A DNA stretch of 18,460 bases, taken from NCBI GenBank assembly GCA_946481205.1, contig CAMLNB010000048.1, forward strand, positions 1-18,460. The letters are read 5' to 3'. The notes below the pieces were generated by a model that was given only the letters and a program-made list of their open reading frames with translations, did not search any database and had not been told where the DNA came from. The first letter of the stretch is position 1; every line of letters starts with the position of its first letter. The stretch comes from an uncultured Kangiella sp. (GTDB taxonomy: Bacteria; Pseudomonadota; Gammaproteobacteria; Enterobacterales; DSM-103792). Shown in pieces: positions 5,784 through 14,190 of the stretch. The position numbers were made by a program, and so were the translations under genes.

Positions 5784-6542
5784 TTAGCGAGCAGCAGAAT
5801 GACTGACATCGCGGAAGATCAGCATTTCACCGATGCGCGATGAAGCGCCGTCGTAGAAGCCGGTTGCGGCGGCAAAATCACGCGGGTTGTAGAACGTGCC
5901 GAACAGCAAATCGAACAGCGGCAGATCGGCGTAGTTGGCGCGGTGCACGCCACGGCCATGATGATGCGAATGGCTTTCCGGGCGTTGCACGAGATAGCCG
6001 AGCCATTGTGGCGTGCGCAGATTGCTGTGCTGAAAAACCGCCAGCAATGTCGTGATCAACAGCACTGCCGTGGTCGCTTCTGCCGTCAGTCCGACGATAA
6101 CGGTCAGGCACAGGCTGCTCAGCGCGGTCCAACCGATCATGTCGAGCGGGCTGAACCAGAATGCGCTGTAAGCATCGAGCCGTTCGGCGCTGTGATGCAT
6201 CTGGTGCAAGGTCCGCCACAGCAGATCGGAACCGTGAATGAGCCGGTGGTAAGCGTACGCACCGGCCTCATACACCAATAAGCCAACCAGTGCGCCCCAG
6301 CCGGTGCCCAATCCGCTCAGATCAACCAGCTGCCATTGCAACAGCGATTCGGTCCACAGCAGCGGCAGGTAACTCGACAGCAGGAAATAAACGACAAAAG
6401 CGCCCGTACCCAACCACCACCAGCCTTTGACGCGCGGCAGCGGCCGCCCGGGAAACAGCGCCTCCAAACCGATCAGCGCCACGTAAATGCCGATCACGCT
6501 CTGGGCGATCGGGTCCTGCAATAACTCCAATACCGTTGGCAT
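5784..6542 (-). CDS. Sterol desaturase / fatty acid hydroxylase family protein
   Basis: A 252-residue integral-membrane di-iron oxygenase of the fatty acid hydroxylase superfamily. The histidine clusters are HRLIH (His99, His103), HQMHH (His113, His116, His117), QHSN (His172) and HSHHHGRGVH (191-200), the expected set for the non-haem di-iron site. Hydrophobic segments are near 13-30, 44-63, 83-98 and 135-170. These enzymes use O2 to hydroxylate or desaturate lipids, sterol-like substrates or carotenoids; the substrate here is not determined. Tandem AAGGAG/AAGGA sequences precede the ATG. It is first in a two-gene unit with a homocysteine methyltransferase-like gene. Length is normal for bacterial members. 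Confidence 0.9.
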   Translation of the reverse strand: MPTVLELLQDPIAQSVIGIYVALIGLEALFPGRPLPRVKGWWWLGTGAFVVYFLLSSYLPLLWTESLLQWQLVDLSGLGTGWGALVGLLVYEAGAYAYHRLIHGSDLLWRTLHQMHHSAERLDAYSAFWFSPLDMIGWTALSSLCLTVIVGLTAEATTAVLLITTLLAVFQHSNLRTPQWLGYLVQRPESHSHHHGRGVHRANYADLPLFDLLFGTFYNPRDFAAATGFYDGASSRIGEMLIFRDVSHSAAR

Positions 6543-6638
6543 GTCCTTGCTCCTTGCGATTAAATGGACCTGCGCACCTTACGTGGCAGTTGCAGTCGCC
6601 ACTAAAGCCATTTCGGCAACAAACCGGACAAATCGGCC

Positions 6639-7670
6639 ATGACTGCTGCAATTCCTCCTGTCCAGATCGCCATTCTCTGTTTCCCACCCACCACCGCTTC
6701 CGTTGTGCATGGTCTGTATGACCTGTTCCTGTCGGCCGGGCGCGATTGGGATGTGATCGTCCGCGGCAATTTCGCCGAAGGGCCGTTGCGTCCGCTGCTG
6801 GTGGCGGCCACCACCGAGCCGTTTCCAACCAGCAACGGCGTCAGCCTGGTGCCGCAAATGACGCTGGAACAATGCCCCGCTGTGGATGTGATCTGCGTGC
6901 CAGAAGTGGCGATTCCACCGGGTATGCCGATACAGGGTTTCGAGCGCGAGCTCGCCTGGCTCAGTGAGCGCTACGCTGCTGGCACGGCGGTCGCGACGGT
7001 ATGCTCTGGCGCCATGCTGCTCGCCGAAGCCGGCATGCTCGATGGCTACGAAGCCACCACGCACTGGGCTTATTGCGATGTGCTCAAACGCAGGTTTCCA
7101 AAAGTGAAAGTGCGCACCCAGCAAGCCTTGGTGGTTTCTGGCGATGCCCAGCGCCTGGTCATGGCCGGTGGCGGGACATCATGGCTCGATCTCGGTTTGT
7201 ACCTGATCGCGCGTTACACCAATGTCGACATGGCAATGGAAACCGCGCGCATGAATTTGATCGACTGGCATGACATTGGCCAGCAGCCGTTCGCGCGGCT
7301 GGCGCGCACGCGGCAAGTCGATGATGCGGTGATCGCGCGCTGTCAAACCTGGATCGCAGAGAATTATCAGGAACCGGCGCCGGTTGCGGCGATGGTGCGC
7401 TTGAGTGGCCTTGCCGAGCGTTCGTTCAAGCGCCGCTTTCAGTTGGCAACCGGCATGTCACCGCTTGAGTATGTGCACACGTTGCGCTTGGAAGAAGCCA
7501 AGCAAATGCTCGAAGCCACCGAAGCATCCATTGAGGCGATCGCCAATGAAGTCGGCTACGAAGATGCCGGGTTCTTCAGCCGTTTGTTCAAGCGGCAAGT
7601 GAATTTGACGCCGGCGCAGTATCGAAAACGGTTTGGCGCGATGCGAAAGGCGTTGACGCAATCGGCATGA
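6639..7670 (+). CDS. GlxA-type AraC family regulator with DJ-1/PfpI domain
   Basis: A 343-residue regulator with two domains. Residues 8-190 form a DJ-1/PfpI (class I glutamine amidotransferase-like) sensor with Cys122 in VATVCSGAMLLAEAG at the nucleophile-elbow position and the THW motif at 141-143. Residues 230-335 are an AraC/XylS double helix-turn-helix, with LSGLAERSFKRRFQLATGMSPLEYVHTLRLEEAKQML followed by the signature IANEVGYEDAGFFSRLFKR. Known relatives (GbdR, CdhR, ArgR of Pseudomonas) sense small nitrogen compounds such as betaine, carnitine or arginine. It is divergent from the desaturase-methyltransferase pair with a 96-bp gap, so it probably controls that pair. No clear dyad was recognised in the gap. 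The start has only a weak GGA-type ribosome site. Confidence 0.9.
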   Translation: MTAAIPPVQIAILCFPPTTASVVHGLYDLFLSAGRDWDVIVRGNFAEGPLRPLLVAATTEPFPTSNGVSLVPQMTLEQCPAVDVICVPEVAIPPGMPIQGFERELAWLSERYAAGTAVATVCSGAMLLAEAGMLDGYEATTHWAYCDVLKRRFPKVKVRTQQALVVSGDAQRLVMAGGGTSWLDLGLYLIARYTNVDMAMETARMNLIDWHDIGQQPFARLARTRQVDDAVIARCQTWIAENYQEPAPVAAMVRLSGLAERSFKRRFQLATGMSPLEYVHTLRLEEAKQMLEATEASIEAIANEVGYEDAGFFSRLFKRQVNLTPAQYRKRFGAMRKALTQSA

Positions 7671-7789
7671 GCGTTTCTTTCCCCTGAGTGTGATGGTTTG
7701 CTATTTGGGGTTTTGCTTGTCACTTGAGCGTGCTTGTTCTTAGCAGTCCAGCAGCCCGGGCCACTCCATGAACGCTGCTCGCGTCCACG

Positions 7790-8629
7790 CTATTCTTCCT
7801 CGTACTGCAACAGTTGCGATAACGCTGCATTCGCATGCGACAGCAGATCGTTGTGATCAGCGCTAGCAATCTCTTGATAATGCAACCAAGGAAACTGTGC
7901 TTTCAGTTCACGACTAAACCGGGCCGGAATGATGTTGTCGTTTTGGCCATGCAGGACATGGACTGATGTTTGCGCGGGATCGAGTCGGCGCAGTGCAGCG
8001 ACGTTGTCGTACTCATTGCGCACGAACGGACCGACCCAGGCGCCATATACGGCCTGCGCTTCGGCGCGCAAACTGGTGAACGGCGCGAGCAACACGAGCC
8101 GGCGTGGCGGATGCCGTTGCGCCAGTTGCAGCGCCGCTGCCGCACCAATCGAATGTCCCAGAATAGCCAGCCTATCCTGCAGCGTCGCGGCCGGGAGCTT
8201 CAGATGTGCAGCCAGCGCCGTGAACGCCGCTTGGCTCGCCTCATCGATCGAAGCGGCATTGGCGCGACCGTTATTGAAACCAAAACCGGGGTAGTCGAAC
8301 AGTAACGCCGCATCACCATCGGCCAGCGTCGCTTGCAACCAGCTTTGCCACTCCAGCGCCAAGGTGGCATTGCCGCCAAAGACAAACCAGATGCGACGCG
8401 GTTCGTTTTCACGTGGTGGCAAATAGAACGCGACTTGAGCACCGCTGCTGGTCTGGTATTCGAGTAGCTGCAACGATGGTGGCAGGCTATCGCGGGTGAT
8501 CGGATAACTGCGCGGAAAATAGATCAGCCGATCTTGAAACAGCTGGGCTGCCACCAGCAGCACTGCGAGCAGCGCAAGCAATAGCAAAGTATTCATCGCA
8601 TATCGCTTGAATGCTGGGGCCCGGTTCAT
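7790..8629 (-). CDS. Alpha/beta hydrolase with N-terminal membrane anchor
   Basis: A 279-residue serine hydrolase resembling the YfhR/ABHD13 branch. A basic N-terminus (KRY) is followed by a hydrophobic segment at 13-31, then LIYFPR (35-40), the oxyanion-loop region FGGNA (84-88), the nucleophile elbow GHSIGA (Ser160), the acid GQND (Asp231) and the base SADHND (His259). The layout suggests a membrane-tethered esterase or acylhydrolase acting at the inner membrane; the substrate is unknown. An alternative start is ATG 8596; neither start has a good ribosome site, and I kept the longer because it supplies the positive n-region. The SDR terminator lies just before the start, so the gene must have its own promoter or depend on read-through. 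It is convergent with the GlxA-type gene; the 119-bp gap between them shows nothing clear. Confidence 0.82.
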   Translation of the reverse strand: MNRAPAFKRYAMNTLLLLALLAVLLVAAQLFQDRLIYFPRSYPITRDSLPPSLQLLEYQTSSGAQVAFYLPPRENEPRRIWFVFGGNATLALEWQSWLQATLADGDAALLFDYPGFGFNNGRANAASIDEASQAAFTALAAHLKLPAATLQDRLAILGHSIGAAAALQLAQRHPPRRLVLLAPFTSLRAEAQAVYGAWVGPFVRNEYDNVAALRRLDPAQTSVHVLHGQNDNIIPARFSRELKAQFPWLHYQEIASADHNDLLSHANAALSQLLQYEEE

Positions 8630-8636
8630 CAGAACA

Positions 8637-8661
8637 AAAAGGGTGCCGTTGGCACCCTTTT
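8637..8661 (-). terminator. Intrinsic terminator of the SDR gene
   Basis: A perfect 11-bp stem (AAAAGGGTGCC / GGCACCCTTTT) with a 3-nt loop, followed on the minus strand by a five-T run and TTCT. It begins about 11 bases after the SDR stop codon. On the plus strand the same stem ends in TTTTCT, so it may work both ways. Confidence 0.85.
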
Positions 8662-8671
8662 CTCCCGACGA

Positions 8672-9433
8672 CTATTGCAGCCGCGCCGCGCCGTCCAAGC
8701 GCAGCACCGTGCCGTTGAACATGCCGTTGTCGATGATGTGATTGACCAGCGAGGAAAATTCGTCTGGTTTGCCAAACCGCGGCGGGTAGGGCACCGACGC
8801 GGCCAATTGCGCGCGGATCTCATCGGTGACATTGCCGAGCATCTGGGTGTCGAACATGCCCGGGGCAATCGCCATCACCCGGATTTTCAGCGCAGCAAAT
8901 TCGCGCGCCAGCGGCAGCAACATGCCGACTACGCCGGCTTTCGAGGCGCTGTAGGCGGCTTGGCCGAGCTGGCCTTCGAACGCAGCAATCGAAGCGGTGT
9001 GGATGATCACGCCACGGTCTTCGTCATCGGCAACGACATTGTTCTGCATGTGGCGCGCAGCCGCTTTGGTCAGCAGGAAGGCGCCAATCAAATTGATGTT
9101 GATCACTTTCTGGAAGAACGCGGCTTCCATCGGGCCTTTCTTGCCAAGCACACGGCCATTGCCGAGTACGCCAGCGCAGCTGACGGCGACGGTCAGCGAG
9201 CCGAACGCTTGCGCGGCGGCATCAACCGCGGCATCCACTTGCTCGGGATTGCTGATGTCACAGGCAAAGAACCGGGCATTGCTGCCAAGCGTTGCGACGG
9301 CTTGCGCGCCTTGTTCGGCATTGATGTCGAGCAGGGCGACTTTGCCGCCGCGGGCGATGAGCGATTGGGCAACGGCGAAACCGAGGCCGCTGGCGCCGCC
9401 GCTGATGACGGCGTGAAGTTGTTTGACGGGCAT
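8672..9433 (-). CDS. SDR oxidoreductase, 3-hydroxyacyl-CoA dehydrogenase type 2-like
   Basis: A 253-residue classical short-chain dehydrogenase. The cofactor loop is SGGASGLG (11-18), where the first Thr of TGGxSGxG is Ser. An acidic LLDINAEQG (34-42) favours NAD(H). SCAG stands in place of NNAG (86-89), with catalytic Ser148, Tyr161 and Lys165 (YSASK). The segment GNGRVLGKKGPM...FFQKVININLIGAFLLTKAAA is characteristic of the HSD10-like group that oxidises 3-hydroxyacyl-CoA, including branched 2-methyl-3-hydroxybutyryl-CoA. A role in short or branched acyl-CoA oxidation is therefore likely. Start ATG 9433 has AGGA 8 bases upstream; a TTG two codons earlier is possible. It is followed by a strong terminator, so it appears monocistronic. 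Confidence 0.88.
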   Translation of the reverse strand: MPVKQLHAVISGGASGLGFAVAQSLIARGGKVALLDINAEQGAQAVATLGSNARFFACDISNPEQVDAAVDAAAQAFGSLTVAVSCAGVLGNGRVLGKKGPMEAAFFQKVININLIGAFLLTKAAARHMQNNVVADDEDRGVIIHTASIAAFEGQLGQAAYSASKAGVVGMLLPLAREFAALKIRVMAIAPGMFDTQMLGNVTDEIRAQLAASVPYPPRFGKPDEFSSLVNHIIDNGMFNGTVLRLDGAARLQ

Positions 9434-9484
9434 GATCAAAGTCCTGAGTGAATGTGCGCAGGGGGTAGGGGGCGCGGCGAGCGA

Positions 9485-9531
9485 GCCGGCGGCGCAAAGA
9501 CGGCCGACATTCTAACAGTCGCCGGCGGCGC
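9485..9531 (-). promoter_or_regulatory. Paired 11-bp direct repeats ahead of the SDR gene
   Basis: GCCGGCGGCGC occurs at 9485-9495 and again at 9521-9531, 36 bases apart. A -10-like TAGAAT lies between them on the minus strand (9509-9514). This may be the SDR promoter with a paired regulator site, but the repeats are GC-rich and no good -35 was found. Confidence 0.3.
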
Positions 9532-9605
9532 GCCCCAGTGTTGTCGTGGCGTTGCTGCCCGTGCGGAGGCGCCAGTCCCGCATCGGGTTGATTTTGGGTG
9601 GTAAC

Positions 9606-11330
9606 TCAGTGCGCCGGGTAAAGCGGTGACAGCGGCGCGGTCGTGGACTTGTGCGGTCGTGCGGATCTGCGCAGCAGCTGCGGCACCGCCGCGGCCAGCC
9701 GTTCGCCTTGCCAGCGCTGCGGCGGTGGCCCATACAACGCGGCCTGCAGTTCCTGGATGACGGCGCTGAGCGCTGCATCCTGTTGCGCCGCGAGGGCGTC
9801 GAGATTGTCCCCGCCAGTCAGCAGCAACAACTGACGTCGCGCTTCGGTGGCATCGTTGCGGTTGCAGGCATCGAGCAGCGCTTTGGTCGATGCAGCGCGT
9901 TGCTCGGCACTGCCGTCGTTGGCCGTCGCGGTGGTTTGCCGCGTTGTCTGCGGAGTGCTGCGCTGGCGCCACCACCATAATGCAAGCGTGGCTAACCAGA
10001 GGGCGGCGAACACCGCTGTCAACCATGGCCACAGTGCCGTGGTTTCAGCAGCGGTTTGCGGTGGCGATGCTGCGTTGTCGGTTGCTGCGGGTGCGGTAGT
10101 TATCGGCGCACTGAGCAACGGTTTGCTCGGCATCACCACGCTTGCCGGGCTTGGCGATGTGGTCGCGGCCGGTTCGACGGTAATCATCAGCGGCGCAATG
10201 CTGGCGGTTTGTTCGCTGTTGTCGGACAAGCGCCACCATGGCAGTGCGATACGCGGCAGCGTAAGCTCACCAGCACTGAGCGGCACCAGTGCAAATTTCT
10301 GGCTACGCGTGGTCCGTACGCCGGTGGCGGTGACTTGCACATTGTCTTGCGGTTGATCCGGGTAGAGTTTCCAGCGCTGGCCGAGTTCAGGCATCAGGCT
10401 GGGCAGCTGTGCCGGCAGCACGCCGTCGGCGATCAGGGTCACCGTCAAGGTCAGCGGTTCACCAACCCGATACGGGCCATTGCTGATCGCATCAACCATA
10501 TCCAATTGCTGCGCTGGCAACCAGCCAGTGCCCAGCGCCGGTGCTTGCACGGTTATGCGAATCGGCTGGCTTTCCAGACTGATTGGCTGGGTCTCATTGA
10601 ACGCGCCAAACAGCGACAGCTGCCGCTCGGTGCTGACATCGGCTTGAAACCGAATCGGCTCGATCAGCAGCTCGCCGGGTTGTTGCGGGAAGATCGCGTA
10701 ACGGCGTTCGATCACCATGTAGCTGACGCCGTTGACGAGGGTTTCGTACTCGCTGTCATCGCCGAGTTTCTGCACCAGTGCGGTCGGCAGATTTGGCTCC
10801 GTCAGCTGAGCGAACCGCAGCGGCACATTGCGCAGCAGTTGCACGGTCAACAGGACTTGCTGCTGAGCATAAACCGTTTGCTGATCGACACTGGCGCGCA
10901 ACAATACCGGCTGCTTGCCGGTTGCAGCTGTGGCTTTGCTATCGGCGGCCAACACCGAAATCGTGACTGCAGTGCTGCGTTCGGCACCAACCTCGAACGA
11001 AGGGATGGTGAACTCGCCCGGCTCTCTCGCCACCAAGCTGTAGCGCCAAGTGCGTTCAGCGCTGATCTTGCCGTTGACGATCGAACGTGAGCTGATGGTG
11101 TTGCGGCGGAGCTGTTGCAGACCTTCCGGTAAGGCCAAACGCGGTTCGTCGGCGTCGACCTCATCGGTTTTCACTTCAAGCACAAACGTCTCGTTGACCC
11201 GGACTGGATTGCGATCCAGGGTGACGTTGACCGCGGCCTGCGCGTTCGCTGCCAGCAGCAAGGACGCCAGCAGCAAACCGGCGCCTCGCAATGCTATGTG
11301 CCAGCGTATAGATAGAAACGGCTTTACCAT
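9606..11330 (-). CDS. batD: BatD-like protein (oxygen tolerance family)
   Basis: A 574-residue exported membrane protein. A signal sequence covers 1-32 (basic start, hydrophobic core, ANAQA cleavage-like end). The periplasmic part begins VNVTLDRNPVRVNETFVLEVKTD, the opening of the BatD beta-sandwich repeat domains, and continues with GEFTIPSFEV and later PGELLIEPIRF and AGELTLPRIALPWW motifs. A single transmembrane helix at about 434-453 is followed by a roughly 120-residue cytoplasmic tail. BatD proteins accompany MoxR-associated vWA proteins and are thought to form an envelope complex with them. The ATG overlaps the batB-batC stop by 7 bases, with AGGA upstream, and it is the last gene of the operon. 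No terminator was recognised in the 172-bp gap to the SDR gene. Confidence 0.93.
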   Translation of the reverse strand: MVKPFLSIRWHIALRGAGLLLASLLLAANAQAAVNVTLDRNPVRVNETFVLEVKTDEVDADEPRLALPEGLQQLRRNTISSRSIVNGKISAERTWRYSLVAREPGEFTIPSFEVGAERSTAVTISVLAADSKATAATGKQPVLLRASVDQQTVYAQQQVLLTVQLLRNVPLRFAQLTEPNLPTALVQKLGDDSEYETLVNGVSYMVIERRYAIFPQQPGELLIEPIRFQADVSTERQLSLFGAFNETQPISLESQPIRITVQAPALGTGWLPAQQLDMVDAISNGPYRVGEPLTLTVTLIADGVLPAQLPSLMPELGQRWKLYPDQPQDNVQVTATGVRTTRSQKFALVPLSAGELTLPRIALPWWRLSDNSEQTASIAPLMITVEPAATTSPSPASVVMPSKPLLSAPITTAPAATDNAASPPQTAAETTALWPWLTAVFAALWLATLALWWWRQRSTPQTTRQTTATANDGSAEQRAASTKALLDACNRNDATEARRQLLLLTGGDNLDALAAQQDAALSAVIQELQAALYGPPPQRWQGERLAAAVPQLLRRSARPHKSTTAPLSPLYPAH

Positions 11331-13180
11331 CGTTGTTCCTGATCCTGTTGCTGCGTCTCCTGACCACGACGCAGGTATTCAAGTTTCATTTTCCGGCGCA
11401 GCAAACCGCCCGGATCGTCCGGCAACTGCTTCAGTGCCGTCGGCAGTGGTGTTTCGTTGGCCGGCAAGGTTTGCTCGTCATCACTCGCGGCCGGGTTTTG
11501 TTTGGCGGGCTCCGCCGCTGCCTGTTGCGGGTCCGCCCGCTGCGCCTGTTGCTGGCGATCCGTTTGTGCGTCGTTGTCATCAGCGGATTGCGGTGGTGAA
11601 CCGGCGTTGTCTGAGGGTTCTTGTTCATCCCCTGAATTTGACTGCTCGCCACCGCTTTGTTGCGATTCTTGCGGTGATTGCGAGTTTTGCTCGGACTTTT
11701 CCTGTTGCGCTTGCTGCTTAGCATCGGCCTGGCTGTCGCCCGACTGACCTTGTTGTTCTTGTTGTTGATCGCTTTGTTGCCCGCTTTGCTGCTGTTGCTT
11801 CTGACGGTACTGTTCGACGGCAGCGCGGTTTTCCTTGGCAGCGGTGAAGTCCGGTTGCTGTTGCAAGGCGCGGTCATAGGCCGCGAGTGCATCATCGAGC
11901 TTGCCGGCTTTGGCGAGCGCGTTGCCGCGGTTGTAGTGTGCGTTAGCGGTGTCCTTGGCAAAGCCTTGCGCCGCTGGCTCAAACTCGCCGGCGCGATAGC
12001 GGGCGGTGGCTTGCCAGTCCGGATCGCGGAATCGCTCTGCTGCCGTTTTGGCCTCGCCGCTTTGCAACAATTGTGCGGCTTGTTGGTCCGGGGTTTGCCA
12101 CAGATCCTGCCACCAGCCGGCTTCGCTGCGCGGGCTGAATCCGGTGATGCCGAGCAGAATAACCGGCAGCAAACTGCCGCGCCGAAACGCCAGCAGAACC
12201 ACCAGCAGCAGCGGCAATACCAGCCACGCACCAGCATCTTCGCGCAGCGCCACGCCGCCGTCGACGCGGCGAGTGGTGGCGGCCAGTGCCGACGATGGAA
12301 ATTGCAACGCCTGCCAATCGCTGTCGTCGGCTTGCAGTGTTGCCAGGCGACCGTTGACGGCATTGGCTACGGTTTGCAGCGGCGCCAAATCGAGCCGGGC
12401 CAACACTACCTTGCCAGCGTTGTCGGTTAACAAAGCGCCATTGCTTTGCCGAACCGGTGCACCGTCGGCAGTGCCGACGGCGAGTATGGCCAGCCGCACA
12501 TCGTGTTCGGCAAGACTGGCCAGCACGCGCTCAACCTGATCGGAGTCAATCCCATCGGTCAGCCAGACAATTTCGCCGCCTTGGTGGCCGGCATCGTTCA
12601 GCATTTGTACGGCGCGTTGCAGCGCCAGCTCGGGCCGATTGCCACGCACCGGTGGCAAATCGGTGCTCAGTACCGGCACCTGTGCTGCCAAGGTTTTGGC
12701 ATCAGTGGCGAGCGGAGTGAGCACGTGGGCGCTGCCAGCATAGACCAGCAACGCTTGTTCACCGTCGCGCGGCAGCTGCAGTGCATCCAGCAGTTTCAGC
12801 CGGGCTCGCGCCAGCCGCGACGGCTTGATGTCATCGGCATTCATCGATGGCGACAAATCGAGCACGTAAACGCGCGCGCTGTCGCGTTGAAACAACGGCG
12901 TGTCTTGATTGCGCAGGCTGGGGCCGGCGAGCGCCAGCGTCGCCAGCAGCCAAGTCAGTGCGAGTAACAACAGGGGCAGCCGAGAGGTTTGGCCGGCGTT
13001 GCCTTGCTGCAAGAGTACGCGCAGCAAATGCGCGTCAATGATGTCCTGCCAGCGACCGGCGCCGGCCGGGCGGCGCGCCAGCAACAGGATGAAAAATGGC
13101 AACGGCAGCAGCGCCAGCAACCACAGTGGTCGCAGGAACAGAAAATCGTTCGGCAACAGCGCCTGGAACCATTCGATCAA
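11324..13180 (-). CDS. batB: BatB-BatC fusion: vWA membrane protein with TPR and Gln-rich tail
   Basis: A 618-residue protein. Membrane segments lie near 17-35 and 66-85, then a von Willebrand A domain at about 103-290 with MIDAS residues DLSPS (Asp108, Ser110, Ser112) and LTDG (Asp209), then helices near 318-346. A tetratricopeptide unit at about 414-450 (AHYNRGNALAKAGKLDDALA) is followed by a long Gln/Ser/Glu-rich low-complexity tail (459-600) and a conserved basic end. BatB and BatC are separate genes in Bacteroides but often fused in Proteobacteria, as here. I place the start at the TTG (13178-13180), overlapping the batA stop as TTGA with GGGAG seven bases before it; IEWFQALLPNDFLFLRPLWLL then begins as family members do. 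The open frame to 13279 is upstream read-through. The vWA domain probably binds partner proteins for MoxR. Confidence 0.9.
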   Translation of the reverse strand: MIEWFQALLPNDFLFLRPLWLLALLPLPFFILLLARRPAGAGRWQDIIDAHLLRVLLQQGNAGQTSRLPLLLLALTWLLATLALAGPSLRNQDTPLFQRDSARVYVLDLSPSMNADDIKPSRLARARLKLLDALQLPRDGEQALLVYAGSAHVLTPLATDAKTLAAQVPVLSTDLPPVRGNRPELALQRAVQMLNDAGHQGGEIVWLTDGIDSDQVERVLASLAEHDVRLAILAVGTADGAPVRQSNGALLTDNAGKVVLARLDLAPLQTVANAVNGRLATLQADDSDWQALQFPSSALAATTRRVDGGVALREDAGAWLVLPLLLVVLLAFRRGSLLPVILLGITGFSPRSEAGWWQDLWQTPDQQAAQLLQSGEAKTAAERFRDPDWQATARYRAGEFEPAAQGFAKDTANAHYNRGNALAKAGKLDDALAAYDRALQQQPDFTAAKENRAAVEQYRQKQQQQSGQQSDQQQEQQGQSGDSQADAKQQAQQEKSEQNSQSPQESQQSGGEQSNSGDEQEPSDNAGSPPQSADDNDAQTDRQQQAQRADPQQAAAEPAKQNPAASDDEQTLPANETPLPTALKQLPDDPGGLLRRKMKLEYLRRGQETQQQDQEQRW

Positions 13181-14190
13181 GAGGCATCTCCCGTCGGTTG
13201 TGCGCGCACGCTGCGAGCGACCAGCAGCAAGCGACTCCAGCGCCACAGCGCCAGCAAAAAGGCCGCGGCCAGCGGCCAATAAAACAGCGCCGTTTGCGGT
13301 CTAACGGTGTCGGCATCACTGGCGACTGGCTCCAGCTGATCCAGTAGTTGATAGATCTGGGCCAGGCTTTGCTGATCGCGGGCGCGGAAATATTTGCCGC
13401 CGGTTTCACTGGCAATGGTTTTCAACGCGTCTTCATCCAGATCGGCTGAAGGGTTGACCCGGCGCCGGCCGAACGGCCAGTCGTTGACCAGCATTTCATC
13501 GGCGCCGACGCCAATCGTGTAGACCGTGACGTTCTCGTCTTTCGCCAGCGTTGTCGATTGCTCGGGGGCCAACGTGCCGCTGTTGTTGGCGCCGTCGGTG
13601 ACCAAGATCATCGCGCGCTTCTTTGCCGGACTGTCATGCAGATGTTTCAGCGCCATGCCCATGCCGTCACCGATTGCGGTGCGCTGGGCGCCCGCCAAAC
13701 CGATTTCGGCTTCCTGCAAGAGTTGGTTGATGGTGCGGCGGTCGAAACTGAGTGGTGCCTGCAGATACGCGCGCTCGCCAAACAGCACCAAGCCGATGCG
13801 ATCGCCGGTCCGCCGTGTGATGAACTCACCGACCACTTGCTTGAGCACTTCAAGCCGAGTGGCTGGCGCGCCGTTCAGCGTCAGATCGGTTGCTTCCATG
13901 CTGCCGGAAATGTCGATGGCGAGCATCAGATCGCGGCCGGAGCGCGGCTGACTCAGCGGCTCACCGAGCCAGCGCGGCTGCGCCGCAGCGAGCAATAGCA
14001 ATAGCCAGATCAGCCACAGCAGGGCACGTCGGCGCGGATCGCGCGTTGGCCGTTCGCTGCTGGCCAGCTGTTGCCAGCGCGAAAAAAAAGGCAACCACAA
14101 TGCGCTGCCTTGCAGCTCCGGCCGGCGGGCGCGGATTACCAGTGGCAACGGCAGGGCCAGGAGCAGCCACGGCAGCGCGAACTCAAACAT
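13177..14190 (-). CDS. batA: BatA-like vWA domain membrane protein
   Basis: A 337-residue inner-membrane protein. N-terminal segments at 4-20 and about 56-71 are followed by a vWA domain (87-280) with a complete MIDAS: DISGS (Asp93, Ser95, Ser97), Thr171 in QRTAIGDGMG, and VTDG (Asp199). The C-terminal helix is about 306-325. The batA signature FEFALPWLLLALPLP opens the protein. The start at 14190 overlaps the DUF4381 stop by 8 bases; the frame is open to 14211 but that part lies inside the upstream gene. It overlaps batB by 4 bases. Together with BatB and DUF58 it forms the membrane part of the MoxR-associated system; its cargo is not known. Confidence 0.92.
   Translation of the reverse strand: MFEFALPWLLLALPLPLVIRARRPELQGSALWLPFFSRWQQLASSERPTRDPRRRALLWLIWLLLLLAAAQPRWLGEPLSQPRSGRDLMLAIDISGSMEATDLTLNGAPATRLEVLKQVVGEFITRRTGDRIGLVLFGERAYLQAPLSFDRRTINQLLQEAEIGLAGAQRTAIGDGMGMALKHLHDSPAKKRAMILVTDGANNSGTLAPEQSTTLAKDENVTVYTIGVGADEMLVNDWPFGRRRVNPSADLDEDALKTIASETGGKYFRARDQQSLAQIYQLLDQLEPVASDADTVRPQTALFYWPLAAAFLLALWRWSRLLLVARSVRAQPTGDAS

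Noticed and set aside
4911..5843. 310-aa plus-strand reading frame
   Set aside because: It is antisense to the homocysteine methyltransferase gene, which has intact zinc ligands and a good ribosome site; long shadows are expected at high GC.
10056..11090. 344-aa plus-strand reading frame
   Set aside because: Antisense to batD, rich in Arg/Gln/His as expected for a shadow frame, with no recognisable domain.
11431..12363. 310-aa minus-strand frame within batB-batC
   Set aside because: It is a frame-shifted reading of the same DNA with Arg/Lys/Asn/Thr-rich nonsense composition; the in-frame vWA and TPR domains are intact.
13178..13279. N-terminal extension of batB by 33 codons to an upstream ATG
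   Set aside because: The extension lies inside the coding sequence of batA, is Arg/Ala/Gly-rich and lacks family similarity, while a TTG with a good ribosome site fits the conserved N-terminus.
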